From: Misgurnus anguillicaudatus | Lineage: Eukaryota; Chordata; Actinopteri; Cypriniformes; Cobitidae | Assembly (NCBI RefSeq): GCF_027580225.2 | Contig: NC_073346.2 | Span: forward strand, 2,499,001 to 2,563,000 | Reading direction: 5' to 3' | DNA length: 64,000 nt | In this document: one piece after another, positions 14,301 through 26,575 of the stretch | How the letters are laid out: each line of letters starts with the position of its first letter | Position numbering within the stretch: position 1 is the first letter of the stretch | Notes under the pieces: generated by a model | Databases searched by the model: none | What the model was told of the DNA's origin: nothing | The model's input: the letters and a program-made list of their open reading frames with translations, nothing else | Program-made: the position numbers and the translations under genes

Positions 14301-17300
14301 GATGCGACCACGCAAAAATCAAATTGTCTTATGTAGTATAAAATAAACAGGTAGGATGAGACCGTGCAAAAATCAAATTGTCTTATGTAGTATAAAATAA
14401 ACAGGTAGGATGCGACCGTGCAAAAATCTGATTGTCTTATGTAGTATAAAATAAACAGGTAGGATGCGACCGTGCAAAAATCTGATTGTCTTATGTAGTA
14501 TAAAATAAACAGGTAGGATGCGACCGTGCAAAAATCAGATTGTCTTATGTAGTATAAAATAAACAGGTAGGATGAGACCGTGCAAAAATCAGATTGTCTT
14601 ATGTAGTATAAAATAAACAGGTAGGATGAGACCACGCAAAAATCAAAATGTCTTATGTAGTGTAAAATAAACAGGTAGGATGAGACCGTGCAAAAATCAG
14701 ATTGTCTTATGTAGTGTAAAATAAACAGGTAGGATGAGACCGTGCAAAAATCAGATTGTCTTATGTAGTGTAAAATAAACAGGTAGGATGAGACCGTGCA
14801 AAAATCAGATTGTCTTATGTAGTGTAAAATAAACAGGTAGGATGAGACCGTGCAAAAATCAGATTGTCTTATATAGTATAAAATAAACAGGTAGGATGAG
14901 ACCGTGCAAAAATCAAATTGTCTTATGCAGTATAAAATAAACAGGTAGGATGTGACCGTGCAAAAATCAAATTGTCTTATGTAGTATAAAATAAACAGGT
15001 AGGATGAGACCACGCAAAAATCAAAATGTCTTATGTAGTGTAAAATAAACAGGTGGGATGAGACCGTGCAAAAATCAGATTGTCTTATGTAGTATAAAAT
15101 AAACAGGTAGGATGAGACCACGCAAAAATCAAAATGTCTTATGTAGTGTAAAATAAACAGGTAGGATGAGACCGTGCAAAAATCAGATTGTCTTATGTAG
15201 TGTAAAATAAACAGGTAGGATGAGACCGTGCAAAAATCAAATTGTCTTATGTAGTGTAAAATAAACAGGTAGGATGAGACCGTGCAAAAATCAGATTGTC
15301 TTATGTAGTGTAAAATAAACAGGTAGGATGAGACCGTGCAAAAATCAAATTGTCTTATGTAGTGTAAAATAAACAGGTAGGATGAGACCGTGCAAAAATC
15401 AGATTGTCTTATGTAGTGTAAAATAAACGGGTAGGATGCGACCGTGCAAAAATCAAATTGTCTTATGTAGTGTAAAATAAACAGGTAGGATGTGACCGTG
15501 CAAAAATCTGATTGTCTTATGTAGTGTAAAATAAACAGGTAGGATGAGACCACGCAAAAATCAAATTGTCTTATGTAGTGTAAAATAAACAGGTAGGATG
15601 AGACCGTGCAAAAATCAGATTGTCTTATGTAGTATAAAATAAACAGGTAGGATGAGACCGTGCAAAAATCAGATTGTCTTAATATGTAGTGTAAAATAAA
15701 CAGGTAGGATGAGACCGTGCAAAAATCAAATTGTCTTATGTAGTGTAAAATAAACAGGTAGGATGAGACCGTGCAAAAATCAGATTGTCTTATGTAGTGT
15801 AAAATAAACAGGTAGGATGAGACCGTGCAAAAATCAAATTGTCTTATGTAGTGTAAAATAAACAGGTAGGATGAGACCGTGCAAAAATCAGATTGTCTTA
15901 TGTAGTGTAAAATAAACAGGTAGGATGAGACCACGCAAAAATCAAATTGTCTTATGTAGTGTAAAATAAACAGGTAGGATGAGACCGTGCAAAAATCAAA
16001 TTGTCTTATGTAGTGTAAAATAAACAGGTAGGATGAGACCGTGCAAAAATCAGATTGTCTTATGTAGTGTAAAATAAACAGGTAGGATGAGACCGTGCAA
16101 AAATCAAATTGTCTTATGTAGTGTAAAATAAACAGGTAGGATGAGACCGTGCAAAAATCAGATTGTCTTATGTAGTATAAAATAAACAGGTAGGATGAGA
16201 CCACGCAAAAATCAAATTGTCTTATGTAGTATAAAATAAACAGGTAGGATGCGACCGTGCAAAAATCAGATTGTCTTATGTAGTGTAAAATAAACAGGTA
16301 GGATGAGACCACGCAAAAATCAAATTGTCTTATGTAGTGTAAAATAAACAGGTAGGATGAGACCACGCAAAAATCAAATCAGATTGTCTTATGTAGTGTA
16401 AAATAAACAGGTAGGATGAGACCGTGCAAAAATCAAATTGTCTTATGTAGTATAAAATAAACAGGTAGAATGAGACCGTGCAAAAATCAGATTGTCTTAT
16501 GTAGTGTAAAATAAACAGGTAGGATGCGACCACGCAAAAATCAAATTGTCTTATGTAGTATAAAATAAACAGGTAGGATGAGACCGTGCAAAAATCAGAT
16601 TGTCTTATGTAGTGTAAAATAAACAGGTAGGATGCGACCACGCAAAAATCAAATTGTCTTATGTAGTATAAAATAAACAGGTAGGATGAGACCACGCAAA
16701 AATCAAATTGTCTTATGTAGTGTAAAATAAACAGGTAGGATGAGACCACGCAAAAATCAAATCAGATTGTCTTATGTAGTGTAAAATAAACAGGTAGGAT
16801 GAGACCGTGCAAAAATCAAATTGTCTTATGTAGTGTAAAATAAACAGGTAGGATGAGACCACGCAAAAATCAAATTGTCTTATGTAGTGTAAAATAAACA
16901 GGTAGGATGAGACCACGCAAAAATCAAATCAGATTGTCTTATGTAGTGTAAAATAAACAGGTAGGATGAGACCACGCAAAAATCAAATTGTCTTATGTAG
17001 TGTAAAATAAACAGGTAGGATGAGACCACGCAAAAATCAAATCAGATTGTCTTATGTAGTGTAAAATAAACAGGTAGGATGAGACCGTGCAAAAATCAAA
17101 TTGTCTTATGTAGTATAAAATAAACAGGTAGGATGAGACCGTGCAAAAATCAAATTGTCTTATGTAGTGTAAAATAAACAGGTAGGATGAGACCACGCAA
17201 AAATCAAATTGTCTTATGTAGTGTAAAATAAACAGGTAGGATGAGACCACGCAAAAATCAAATCAAATTGTCTTATGTAGTGTAAAATAAACAGGTAGGA

Positions 17301-20300
17301 TGAGACCGTGCAAAAATCAGATTGTCTTATGTAGTGTAAAATAAACAGGTAGGATGAGACCGTGCAAAAATCAAATTGTCTTATGTAGTGTAAAATAAAC
17401 AGGTAGGATGAGACCGTGCAAAAATCAAATTGTCTTATGTAGTATAAAATAAACAGGTAGGATGAGACCGTGCAAAAATCAGATTGTCTTATGTAGTGTA
17501 AAATAAACGGGTAGGATGCGACCGTGCAAAAATCAGATTGTCTTATGTAGTATAAAATAAACAGGTAGGATGAGACCGTGCAAAAATCAGATTGTCTTAT
17601 GTAGTGTAAAATAAACGGGTAGGATGCGACCGTGCAAAAATCAGATTGTCTTATGTAGTGTAAAATAAACAGGTAGGATGAGACCGTGCAAAAATCAGAT
17701 TGTCTTATGTAGTGTAAAATAAACAGGTAGGATGAGACCGTGCAAAAATCAGATTGTCTTATGTAGTGTAAAATAAACAGGTAGGATGAGACCGTGCAAA
17801 AATCAGATTGTCTTATGTAGTGTAAAATAAACAGGTAGGATGAGACCACGCAAAAATCAGATTGTCTTATGTAGTGTAAAATAAACAGGTAGGATGAGAC
17901 CGTGCAAAAATCTAATTGTCTTATGTAGTGTAAAATAAACAGGTAGGATGAGACCGTGCAAAAATCAGATTGTCTTATGTAGTATAAAATAAACAGGTAG
18001 GATGAGACCGTGCAAAAATCAGATTGTCTTATGTAGTATAAAATAAACAGGTAGGATGCGACCGCGCAAAAATCTGATTGTCTTATGTAGTATAAAATAA
18101 ACAGGTAGAATGGGACCGCGCAAAAATCAGATTGTCTTATGTAGTATAAAATAAACAGGTAGGATGCGACCGTGCAAAAATCAGATTGTCTTATGTAGTA
18201 TGAAATAAACAGGTAGGATGTGACCGTGCAAAAATCAGATTGTCTTATGTAGTGTAAAATAAACAGGTAGGATGCGACCGTGCAAAAATCTGATTGTCTT
18301 ATGTAGTATAAAATAAACAGGTAGAATGGGACCGCGCAAAAATCTGATTGTCTTATGTAGTATAAAATAAACAGGTAGGATGCGACCGTGCAAAAATCAG
18401 ATTGTCTTATGTAGTATAAAATAAACAGGTAGGATGCGACCGTGCAAAAATCAGATTGTCTTATGTAGTGTAAAATAAACAGGTAGGATGCGACCGTGCA
18501 AAAATCTGATTGTCTTATATAGTATAAAATAAACAGGTAGAATGGGACCGCGCAAAAATCTGATTGTCTTATGTAGTATAAAATAAACAGGTAGAATGGG
18601 ACCGCGCAAAAATCAGATTGTCTTATGTAGTATAAAATAAACAGGTAGGATGCGACCGTGCAAAAATCTGATTGTCTTATGTAGTATCAAATAAACAGGT
18701 AGGATGCGACCGCGCAAAAATCTGATTGTCTTATGTAGTGTAAAATAAACAGGTAGGATGCGACCGTGCAAAAATCTGATTGTCTTATGTAGTATGAAAT
18801 AAACAGGTAGGATGCGACCGTGCAAAAATCAGATTGTCTTATGTAGTATCAAATAAACAGGTAGGATGCGACCGCGCAAAAATCTGATTGTCTTATGTAG
18901 TATGAAATAAACAGGTAGGATGCGACCGTGCAAAAATCAGATTGTCTTATGTAGTATGAAATAAACAGTTAGGATGCGACCGTGCAAAAATCAGATTGTC
19001 TTATGTAGTGTAAAATAAACAGGTAGGATGCGACCGTGCAAAAATCTGATTGTCTTATGTAGTATAAAATAAACAGGTAGAATGGGACCGCGCAAAAATC
19101 TGATTGTCTTATGTAGTATAAAATAAACAGGTAGAATGGGACCGCGCAAAAATCTGATTGTCTTATGTAGTATAAAATAAACAGGTAGGATGTGATCGTG
19201 CAAAAATCAGATTGTCTTATGTAGTATAAAATAAACAGGTAGGTTGTGACGGATCAAAATAAGATTGTCTTATGTAGTATAAAATAAACTGGTAGGATAT
19301 GACGGTTCAAAATCAGATTGTCTTATGTAGTATAAAATAAACAGATAGGATGGGACCGCGCAAAAATCAGATTGTTTTATGTAGTGTAAAATAAACAGGT
19401 AGGATGAGACCGTGCAAAAATCAAATTGTCTTATGTAGTGTAAAATAAACAGGTAAGGATGCGACAGCGCAAAAATCAAATTGTCTTATGCAGTATAAAA
19501 TAAACATGTAGGATGTGACCGCGCAAAAATCAAATTGTCTTATGTAGTGTAAAATAAACAGGTAGGATGAGACCGTGCAAAAATCAAACTGTCTTATGTA
19601 GTATAAAATAAACAGGCAGGATGTGACCGCGCAAAAATCAAATTGTCTTATGTAGTGTAAAATAAACAGGTAGGATGTGACCGCGCAAAAATCAAATTGT
19701 CTTATGTAGTGTAAAATAAACAGGTAGAATGGGACCGCGCAAAAATCTGATTGTCTTATGTAGTATAAAATAAACAGGTAGAATGGGACCGCGCAAAAAT
19801 CAGATTGTCTTATGTAGTATAAAATAAACAGGTAGGATGCGACCGCGCAAAAATCTGATTGTCTTATGTAGTATAAAATAAACAGGTAGAATGGGACCGC
19901 GCAAAAATCAGATTGTCTTATGTAGTATAAAATAAACAGGTAGGATGCGACCGTGCAAAAATCAGATTGTCTTATGTAGTGTAAAATAAACAGGTGGGAT
20001 GCGACCGTGCAATAATCTGATTGTCTTATGTAGTGTAAAATAAACAGGTAGGATGCGACCGTGCAAAAATCTGATTGTCTTATATAGTATAAAATAAACA
20101 GGTAGAATGGGACCGCGCAAAAATCTGATTGTCTTATGTAGTATAAAATAAACAGGTAGAATGGGACCGCGCAAAAATCAGATTGTCTTATGTAGTATAA
20201 AATAAACAGGTAGGATGTGACCGCGCAAAAATCAAATTGTCTTATGTAGTATAAAATAAACAGGTAGAATGGGACCGCGCAAAAATCAGATTGTCTTATG

Positions 20301-22350
20301 TAGTATAAAATAAACAGGTAGAATGGGACCGCGCAAAAATCAGATTGTCTTATGTAGTATAAAATAAACAGGTAGAATGCGACCGCGCAAAAATCTGATT
20401 GTCTTATGTAGTATGAAATAAACAGGTAGGATGCGACCGTGCAAAAATCTGATTGTCTTATGTAGTATAAAATAAACAGGTAGAATGGGACCGCGCAAAA
20501 ATCAGATTGTCTTATGTAGTATAAAATAAACAGGTAGGATGCGACCGCGCAAAAATCTGATTGTCTTATGTAGTATGAAATAAACAGGTAGGATGCGACC
20601 GTGCAAAAATCTGATTGTCTTATGTAGTATAAAATAAACAGGTAGAATGGGACCGCGCAAAAATCTGATTGTCTTATGTAGTATAAAATAAACAGGTAGA
20701 ATGGGACCGCGCAAAAATCAGATTGTCTTATGTAGTATAAAATAAACAGGTAGGATGCGACCGCGCAAAAATCTGATTGTCTTATGTAGTATAAAATAAA
20801 CAGGTAGGATGCGACCGTGCAAAAATCTGATTGTCTTATGTAGTGTAAAATAAACAGGTAGGATGCGACCGTGCAAAAATCTGATTGTCTTATATAGTAT
20901 AAAATAAACAGGTAGAATGGGACCGCGCAAAAATCAGATTGTCTTATGTAGTATAAAATAAACAGGTAGAATGGGACCGCGCAAAAATCAGATTGTCTTA
21001 TGTAGTATGAAATAAACAGGTAGAATGGGACCGCGCAAAAATCTGATTGTCTTATGTAGTATGAAATAAACAGGTAGGATGCGACCGTGCAAAAATCTGA
21101 TTGTCTTATGTAGTATAAAATAAACAGGTAGAATGGGACCGCGCAAAAATCTGATTGTCTTATGTAGTATAAAATAAACAGGTAGAATGGGACCGCGCAA
21201 AAATCAGATTGTCTTATGTAGTATAAAATAAACAGGTAGGATGCGACCGCGCAAAAATCTGATTGTCTTATGTAGTATAAAATAAACAGGTAGAATGGGA
21301 CCGCGCAAAAATCAGATTGTCTTATGTAGTGTAAAATAAACAGGTAGGATGCGACCGTGCAAAAATCAGATTGTCTTATGTAGTATAAAATAAACAGGTA
21401 GAATGGGACCGTGCAAAAATCTGATTGTCTTATATAGTATAAAATAAACAGGTAGAATGGGACCGTGCAAAAATCTGATTGTCTTATGTAGTGTAAAATA
21501 AACAGGTAGGATGCGACCGTGCATAAATCAGATTGTCATATGTAGTGTAAAATAAACAGGTAGGATGCGACCGTGCAAAAATCTGATTGTCTTATGTAGT
21601 ATGAAATAAACAGGTAGGATGCGACCGTGCAAAAATCTGATTGTCTTATATAGTATAAAATAAACAGGTAGAATGGGACCGTGCAAAAATCAAATTGTCT
21701 TATGTAGTGTAAAATAAACAGGTAGGATGAGACCGTGCAAAAATCAAATTGTCTTATGTAGTATAAAATAAACAGGTAGGATGTGATCGTGCAAAAATCA
21801 GATTGTCTTATGTAGTATAAAATAAACAGGTAGGTTGTGACGGATCAAAATAAGATTGTCTTATGTAGTATAAAATAAACTGGTAGGATATGACGGTTCA
21901 AAATCAGATTGTCTTATGTAGTATAAAATAAACAGATAGGATGGGACCGCGCAAAAATCAGATTGTTTTATGTAGTGTAAAGTAAACAGGTAGGATGAGA
22001 CCGTGCAAAAATCAAATTGTCTTATGTAGTGTAAAATAAACAGGTAAGGATGCGACAGCGCAAAAATCTAATTGTCTTATGTAGTATAAAATAAACAGGT
22101 AAGGATGCGACAGCGCAAAAATCAAATTGTCTTATGCAGTATAAAATAAACATGTAGGATGTGACCGCGCAAAAATCAAATTGTCTTATGTAGTATAAAA
22201 TAAACAGGTAGGATGCGACCACGCAAAAATCAGATTGTCTTATGTAGTGTAAAATAAACAGGTAGGATGCGACCACGCAAAAATCAGATTGTCTTATGTA
22301 GTGTAAAATAAACAGGTAGGATGTGACCACGCAAAAATCAGATTGTCTTA
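5309..22350 (+). repeat. satA: 54-bp tandem satellite, main array
   Basis: About 315 head-to-tail units of 54 bp, each containing AAATAAACAGGTAGGATG, GCAAAAATC and TTGTCTTATGTAGT. Variable sites define local subfamilies: GATG followed by C, T or A; GACCGTG, GACCACG or GACCGCG; ATCAGA, ATCAAA or ATCTGA; GTATAA or GTGTAA. GTATAA types prevail at 5.3-7.6 kb, GTGTAA with GATGAGACC at 7.6-11.5 kb, and GAATGGGACCGCG types from 11.6 kb in patches. Because 54 is a multiple of 3 and one minus-strand frame lacks stops, open frames up to about 1189 codons run through it with an 18-residue period. They begin at GTG or TTG, not ATG, and end at 3- or 5-bp indels. I do not regard them as genes. Confidence 0.97.
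17930..19720 (+). repeat. Second copy of a large intra-satA duplication
   Basis: This block repeats the unit order of about 11420-13100. Marker variants recur in the same order: GTATGAAATA units (11691 and 18198), GTATCAAATA units, the odd GTTGTGACGGATCAAAATAA unit (about 12626 and 19241) and the shifted unit GGTAAGGATGCGACAGCG. The offset is 6507 bp at the first marker and 6615 bp at the third, so the second copy has two extra units. A shorter third copy of the odd-unit cluster is at about 21770-22170. Confidence 0.8.
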
Positions 22351-23110
22351 TGGTGCGTTTACACCAACCGCGGTAGAGGCGTGAAGCGCGAGTGATTTCA
22401 ATGTTGGGTCAGTGTGCAGACGCGTTGGCGCGCCAGGAGGTCCCGCGGAGCGAAAGACGCGTTTCCGCCACATTCGCGCGTGAAGCTCGCGCGAATTGAG
22501 CGTTGTGCGCGGTACGCGCGAATGATGCTTTTGTGCATTTTGCTGTTCACGCGAATTTGCGGCTGACGCCCGAGTTGAAAAATGTGAACTTTGGCGGAAT
22601 TTCGCGCCGCGTTAACCAATCAGGAGCCTGCTTGCTGCTGTGGTGGCAGCCCCGCCAGGAGTCACTCACTCAAGCAGTCACTCGAAGCTATATGACACAA
22701 GTTGTTATTTCTATAGAGGAGACAGGAATAAAAAGGACCTCGCTTGGAAGAGTGTCAGTAAGGACTTTGGGCAACCTGGTAAGTTGTAATACACACTTCA
22801 GTTTTGAGTCACGTGACGTTTATCGACCCGCGCCGTTTATTTTCCCCCTATAGTAAGGTTACCCAATACAAACTGGTAACTCTCTTGATAAATGCACAAG
22901 TAACATCAGTGATCTTGCAAACAGACACTCGCACAGCACTTGCCCCTCCCACAAGAAGCGGATTTTGCTTCGGACGCGCGTCAAATGCTTGCTTTTTCCG
23001 TGCGTCTACTCCGCTCTACTCGCGTGAATGCATTCAAAGTGTTCAAGCGGCAAACTAGGCGCGGTAGACGCGATTTTGACACCCAAAACGCGTTTGGTGT
23101 AAACTCAGCA
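22351..23110. mobile_element. Harbinger-like non-autonomous element (TTA target duplication)
   Basis: The left end TGGTGCGTTTACACCAA matches the reverse complement of the right end, TGCTGAGTTTACACCAA. TTA flanks it at 22348-22350 and 23111-23113, as expected for PIF/Harbinger (TWA). The left flank is satellite, so it inserted into GTCTTATGTAG of a satA unit. The interior is CpG-rich (ACGCG, GCGCG runs). It holds overlapping short open frames on both strands but no transposase or Myb-like protein I can recognise. Confidence 0.75.
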
Positions 23111-23116
23111 TTATGT

Positions 23117-23309
23117 CAGGGGTGTCCAAAGTCGGTCCTGGAGGGCCTGTGTCCTGCAGAGTTTAGCTAAAACTTCCATCAACACACCTGCCTCAAAGTA
23201 TCTAATCGCCTGGTAAGACCTTGATTAGCTGGATCAGGTGTGTTTAATTAGGGTTGGAATAAAACTCTGCAGAGACACCGGCCCTCCAGGAGCAGGAGTA
23301 GACACCCCG
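23117..23309. mobile_element. Short hAT-like MITE (CAGGGGTGTCC ends)
   Basis: The left terminus CAGGGGTGTCC and right terminus GACACCCCG are inverted. Subterminal GGTCCTGGAGGGCC and GGCCCTCCAGGAGC are also complementary. A 193-bp element with these ends is very common in teleosts (from memory, hAT-type). The flanks are TTATGT on the left and TCTTA on the right, both satA phase, without an 8-bp duplication. The junction was therefore probably rearranged after insertion. Confidence 0.7.
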
Positions 23310-23314
23310 TCTTA

Positions 23315-25319
23315 GGGCTCAGTCACACCAAAAGCGCTTTAAACGCTTGCAAACGCAAGGCGCGACGCACTGCCTTTTTTAAAAAAGAGCAGTGCAGCGC
23401 GGCTTTTCATATTGCTAAGCAACCACAGAGCCAGCCGTCTTGTCAATCAAATATTGAAGCGTGAGCGCTCTTTTGCTGTTAACTGTCATATTAGCAGAAA
23501 CTTTAAAAAGAGGGCGCTTGCTCTGACTTTGTTTAAGGATAAGAGGAGCACAAACACGCAGGAGAGAGTGAGCGAGTGGAGTCCGGTTCTTCAAAGCAAC
23601 TGTAAACTTCCCTCGCCACCAGTGGTGTAGTCTACGTGATACGCAGGTATACGTCTTATACCCACTAGAAATTGTCAAGGATTTCCGTATACCCACTAAA
23701 AATAGCTTGAGGATGCGTAACAGCATGGTTTTCTGACATTTCAAACTTTTAGTCATAATTCAGATGTAAAGCACTGACCAGTAGCATGCTACACTTGCTA
23801 TTTTAGCGGGTTGAACTGCATATATATATTAAGCTATATATTTGGTGTGTTTGAATTCCTGCCGAACTGCGCGATCCGATTCGCGTATGAAATCAAATTA
23901 CCATACCGGCGCGAAAGTGAGTGGGGAGCAGACTGGTGTGGCACCAGAAGAACCCACAGGCGAGTGACAGCAAAGTACCGCGAGAGCGATTGCATTTATC
24001 ACATGGAGAAATCTGCTTTGAATCACCCTCGCGGTACTTTGACATCACCAAAGGGTCTGCTTAGCGCCAAATGAAGTCGAACCTGCAGTGTAGCTGCTCA
24101 CGCTACACTGTAAACAAACAATCCATGTGAAGTGAACGAGCTGCTGCAATATAAAATCCGGAGAGTTAACAACGCACATGTGAGTAAACAACATTTAAAA
24201 CATCAGTCCAGTTTATTACTTTATCTGGAGGTAAGGCTCCAAATGCAATAAAATAAGCCCGTAATTATATCCTGATGGTTTTAGTTTTCAGCATGTTTGC
24301 TTGTGCTTCACAGTGTTAAACATCCCTTCTCTGTGTTCATTTATATATCTACGTTCAAGATGTATATGATCTTAAACTTCTGTGAGGAAAATCATGTCTG
24401 CGTTGATGTTCAGTTCAGACTTGCAAATTAAAGATTATTTTCTTCACTTTGGTTTGGGTGTCTAATATTAGGCTACATGATGGTCTTGTAATAATAATAA
24501 AGTAAAAGCCTATTTTCATTTTTAGACACTGCTTGTTTTATATACATAAAATAAGCTTTTATTTCAAAGACTATGCAAATCAGAGCTAATTCATGGTCAT
24601 CTTAAATGTGTATTAATTAAAAACATTTACACCATTAAATTACACATGGTAATGTTATCAATAGTTGTCAGATAATAGCTATTGAAAGAGTGGATATTTT
24701 TTTCTCCTTCAATGCATGTGTTAGCCACAGATTGAAGATTGGAAACAGTTAATTTAATTTTAATTACCAGTTGAGTAACTTTTGGCCCTGAACTTTTGGT
24801 TAGATGTTGATTAATACTAAACCAGTCTAAAAATCCATCCAGTTTCCGCAGCTGTAAACCCATTGACTGTTAAAGTCTTTTTTTCTTATAATAAACTGAC
24901 ATGTTGATAACACATTCAGTTTATGTGTTTATGAGTACACTTTCAGAATGCTCTCGATTACATGAAGATCCATACTGTATGCATCTGTGAGTGTGGTGGG
25001 GTGTCACTCTGGGACGAGTGAGCATAAGGGTGAGAGGGAAAAATCACAGTATACTCACTACAAAAATCTAGACTACACCACTGCTCGCCACAACGTAAGG
25101 CCCGCCTCTCCCCTCATTCGATTGGACAATGGAAGACGCGAATGACGTCAGGCGCTCCTCCGCTCTCTGCGCTCCTTCAAAAACGCGTGCGCGGCAGGCG
25201 GCAGAAAACCGCAAGGCGCTCGGCGCGCATAAACAGCGCGCAAACGCGCCCTGCCCATAGAATATCATTCAAAAAAGGCGCCTGCAACTGCCATAAACGC
25301 TTTTGGTGTGACTGGACCC
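23315..25319. mobile_element. Harbinger-like element interrupted by a hAT element
   Basis: The left terminus GGGCTCAGTCACACCAAAAG matches the reverse complement of the right terminus, GGGTCCAGTCACACCAAAAG. TTA flanks both sides (23312-23314 and 25320-25322), and satA resumes exactly at the second TTA. Without the nested 23620-25083 element it is about 533 bp, CpG-rich and non-coding, with GCGCG tracts near both ends. TSD and termini fit a PIF/Harbinger-type MITE. Confidence 0.75.
23620..25083. mobile_element. hAT-type element with perfect 8-bp target duplication
   Basis: The termini CAGTGGTGTAGTCTA (left) and TAGACTACACCACTG (right) are a perfect 15-bp inverted repeat. The 8-bp duplication CTCGCCAC flanks it at 23612-23619 and 25084-25091. 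That is decisive for hAT-type insertion into the preceding element. The 1464-bp interior has only short unrecognised frames (87 codons at 23811, 78 on the minus strand at 24627), so it is non-autonomous. Confidence 0.88.
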
Positions 25320-26575
25320 TTATGTAGTATGAAATAAACATGTAGGATGTGATGGTTAAAAATCAGATTGTCTTATGCAGTATAAAATAAACTGGTAGGA
25401 TGTGATCGTACAAAAATCAGATTGTTTTATGTAGTATAAAATAAACATGTAGGATGTGATCGTACAAAAATCAGATTGTTTTATGCAGTATAAAATAAAC
25501 ATGTAGGATGCGACGGTTAAAAATCAGATTGTTTTATGTAGTATAAAATAAACAGGTAGGATGTGACGGTTAAAAATCAGATGGTCTTATGTAGTATGAA
25601 ATAAACAGGTAGGATGCGACGGTTAAAAATCAGATTGTCTTATGTAGTATAAAATAAACAGGTAGAATGTGATGGTTAAAAATCAGATTGTTTTATGTAG
25701 TATAAAATAAACAAGTAGGATGTGATGGTTAAAAATCAGATTGTCATATGTAGTATAAAATAAACAGGTAGGATGCGACGGCTGAAAATCAGATTGTCAT
25801 ATGTAGTATAAAATAAACAGGTAGGATGCGACGGCTGAAAATCAGATTGTCTTATGTAGTATAAAATAAACAGGTAGGATGTGACCGTGCAAAAATCAGA
25901 TTGTTTTATGTAGTATAAAATAAACAGGTAGGATGTGATGGTTAAAAATCAGATTGTCTTATGTAGTATGAAATAAACAGGTAGGATGCGACGGTTAAAA
26001 ATCAGATTGTCTTATGTAGTATAAAATAAACAGGTAGGATGTGACCGTGCAAAAATCAGATTGTTTTATGTAGTATAAAATAAACAAGTAGGATGTGATG
26101 GTTAAAAATCAGATTGTTTTATGTAGTATAAAATAAACAGGTAGGATGTGATGGTTAAAAATCAGATTGTCTTATGTAGTATGAAATAAACAGGTAGGAT
26201 GCGACGGTTAAAAATCAGATTGTCTTATGTAGTATAAAATAAACAGGTAGGATGTGACCGTGCAAAAATCAGATTGTTTTATGTAGTATAAAATAAACAA
26301 GTAGGATGTGATGGTTAAAAATCAGATTGTTTTATGTAGTATAAAATAAACAGGTAGGATGTGACGGTTAAAAATCAGATTGTCTTATGTAGTATAAAAT
26401 AAACAGGTAGGATGTGATGGTTAAAAATCAGATTGTTTTATGTAGTATAAAATAAACAGGTAGGATGTGACGGTTAAAAATCAGATTGTCTTATGTAGTA
26501 TAAAATAAACAGGTAGGATGTGATCGTGCAAAAATCTGATTGTCTTATGCAGTATAAAATAAACAGGTAGGATGG
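25320..26575 (+). repeat. satA: distal subfamily array
   Basis: About 23 units in the same orientation as the main array. Most carry GTGATGGTTAAAAATC or GCGACGGTTAAAAATC in place of GACCGTGCAAAAATC, giving a 53-bp period mixed with some 54-bp units. TTTTATG replaces TCTTATG in many. The first unit continues in phase from the TTA behind the transposon block. The array ends inside a unit at GGATGGTTAA, where the foldback element begins. Confidence 0.95.

Noticed and set aside
6094..17849. Large minus-strand proteins with 18-residue hydrophobic repeats as real genes
   Set aside because: Their repeat equals the 54-bp DNA unit, they start with GTG or TTG, and small indels in the array end them. 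Nothing suggests exons, promoters or selection on codons.
22398..23170. Overlapping short frames on both strands as a transposase
   Set aside because: They are short CpG-rich frames inside a Harbinger-like MITE, with no recognisable catalytic motif.
5309..26575. CRISPR array
   Set aside because: The units are contiguous with no unique spacers, and the whole context is eukaryotic.
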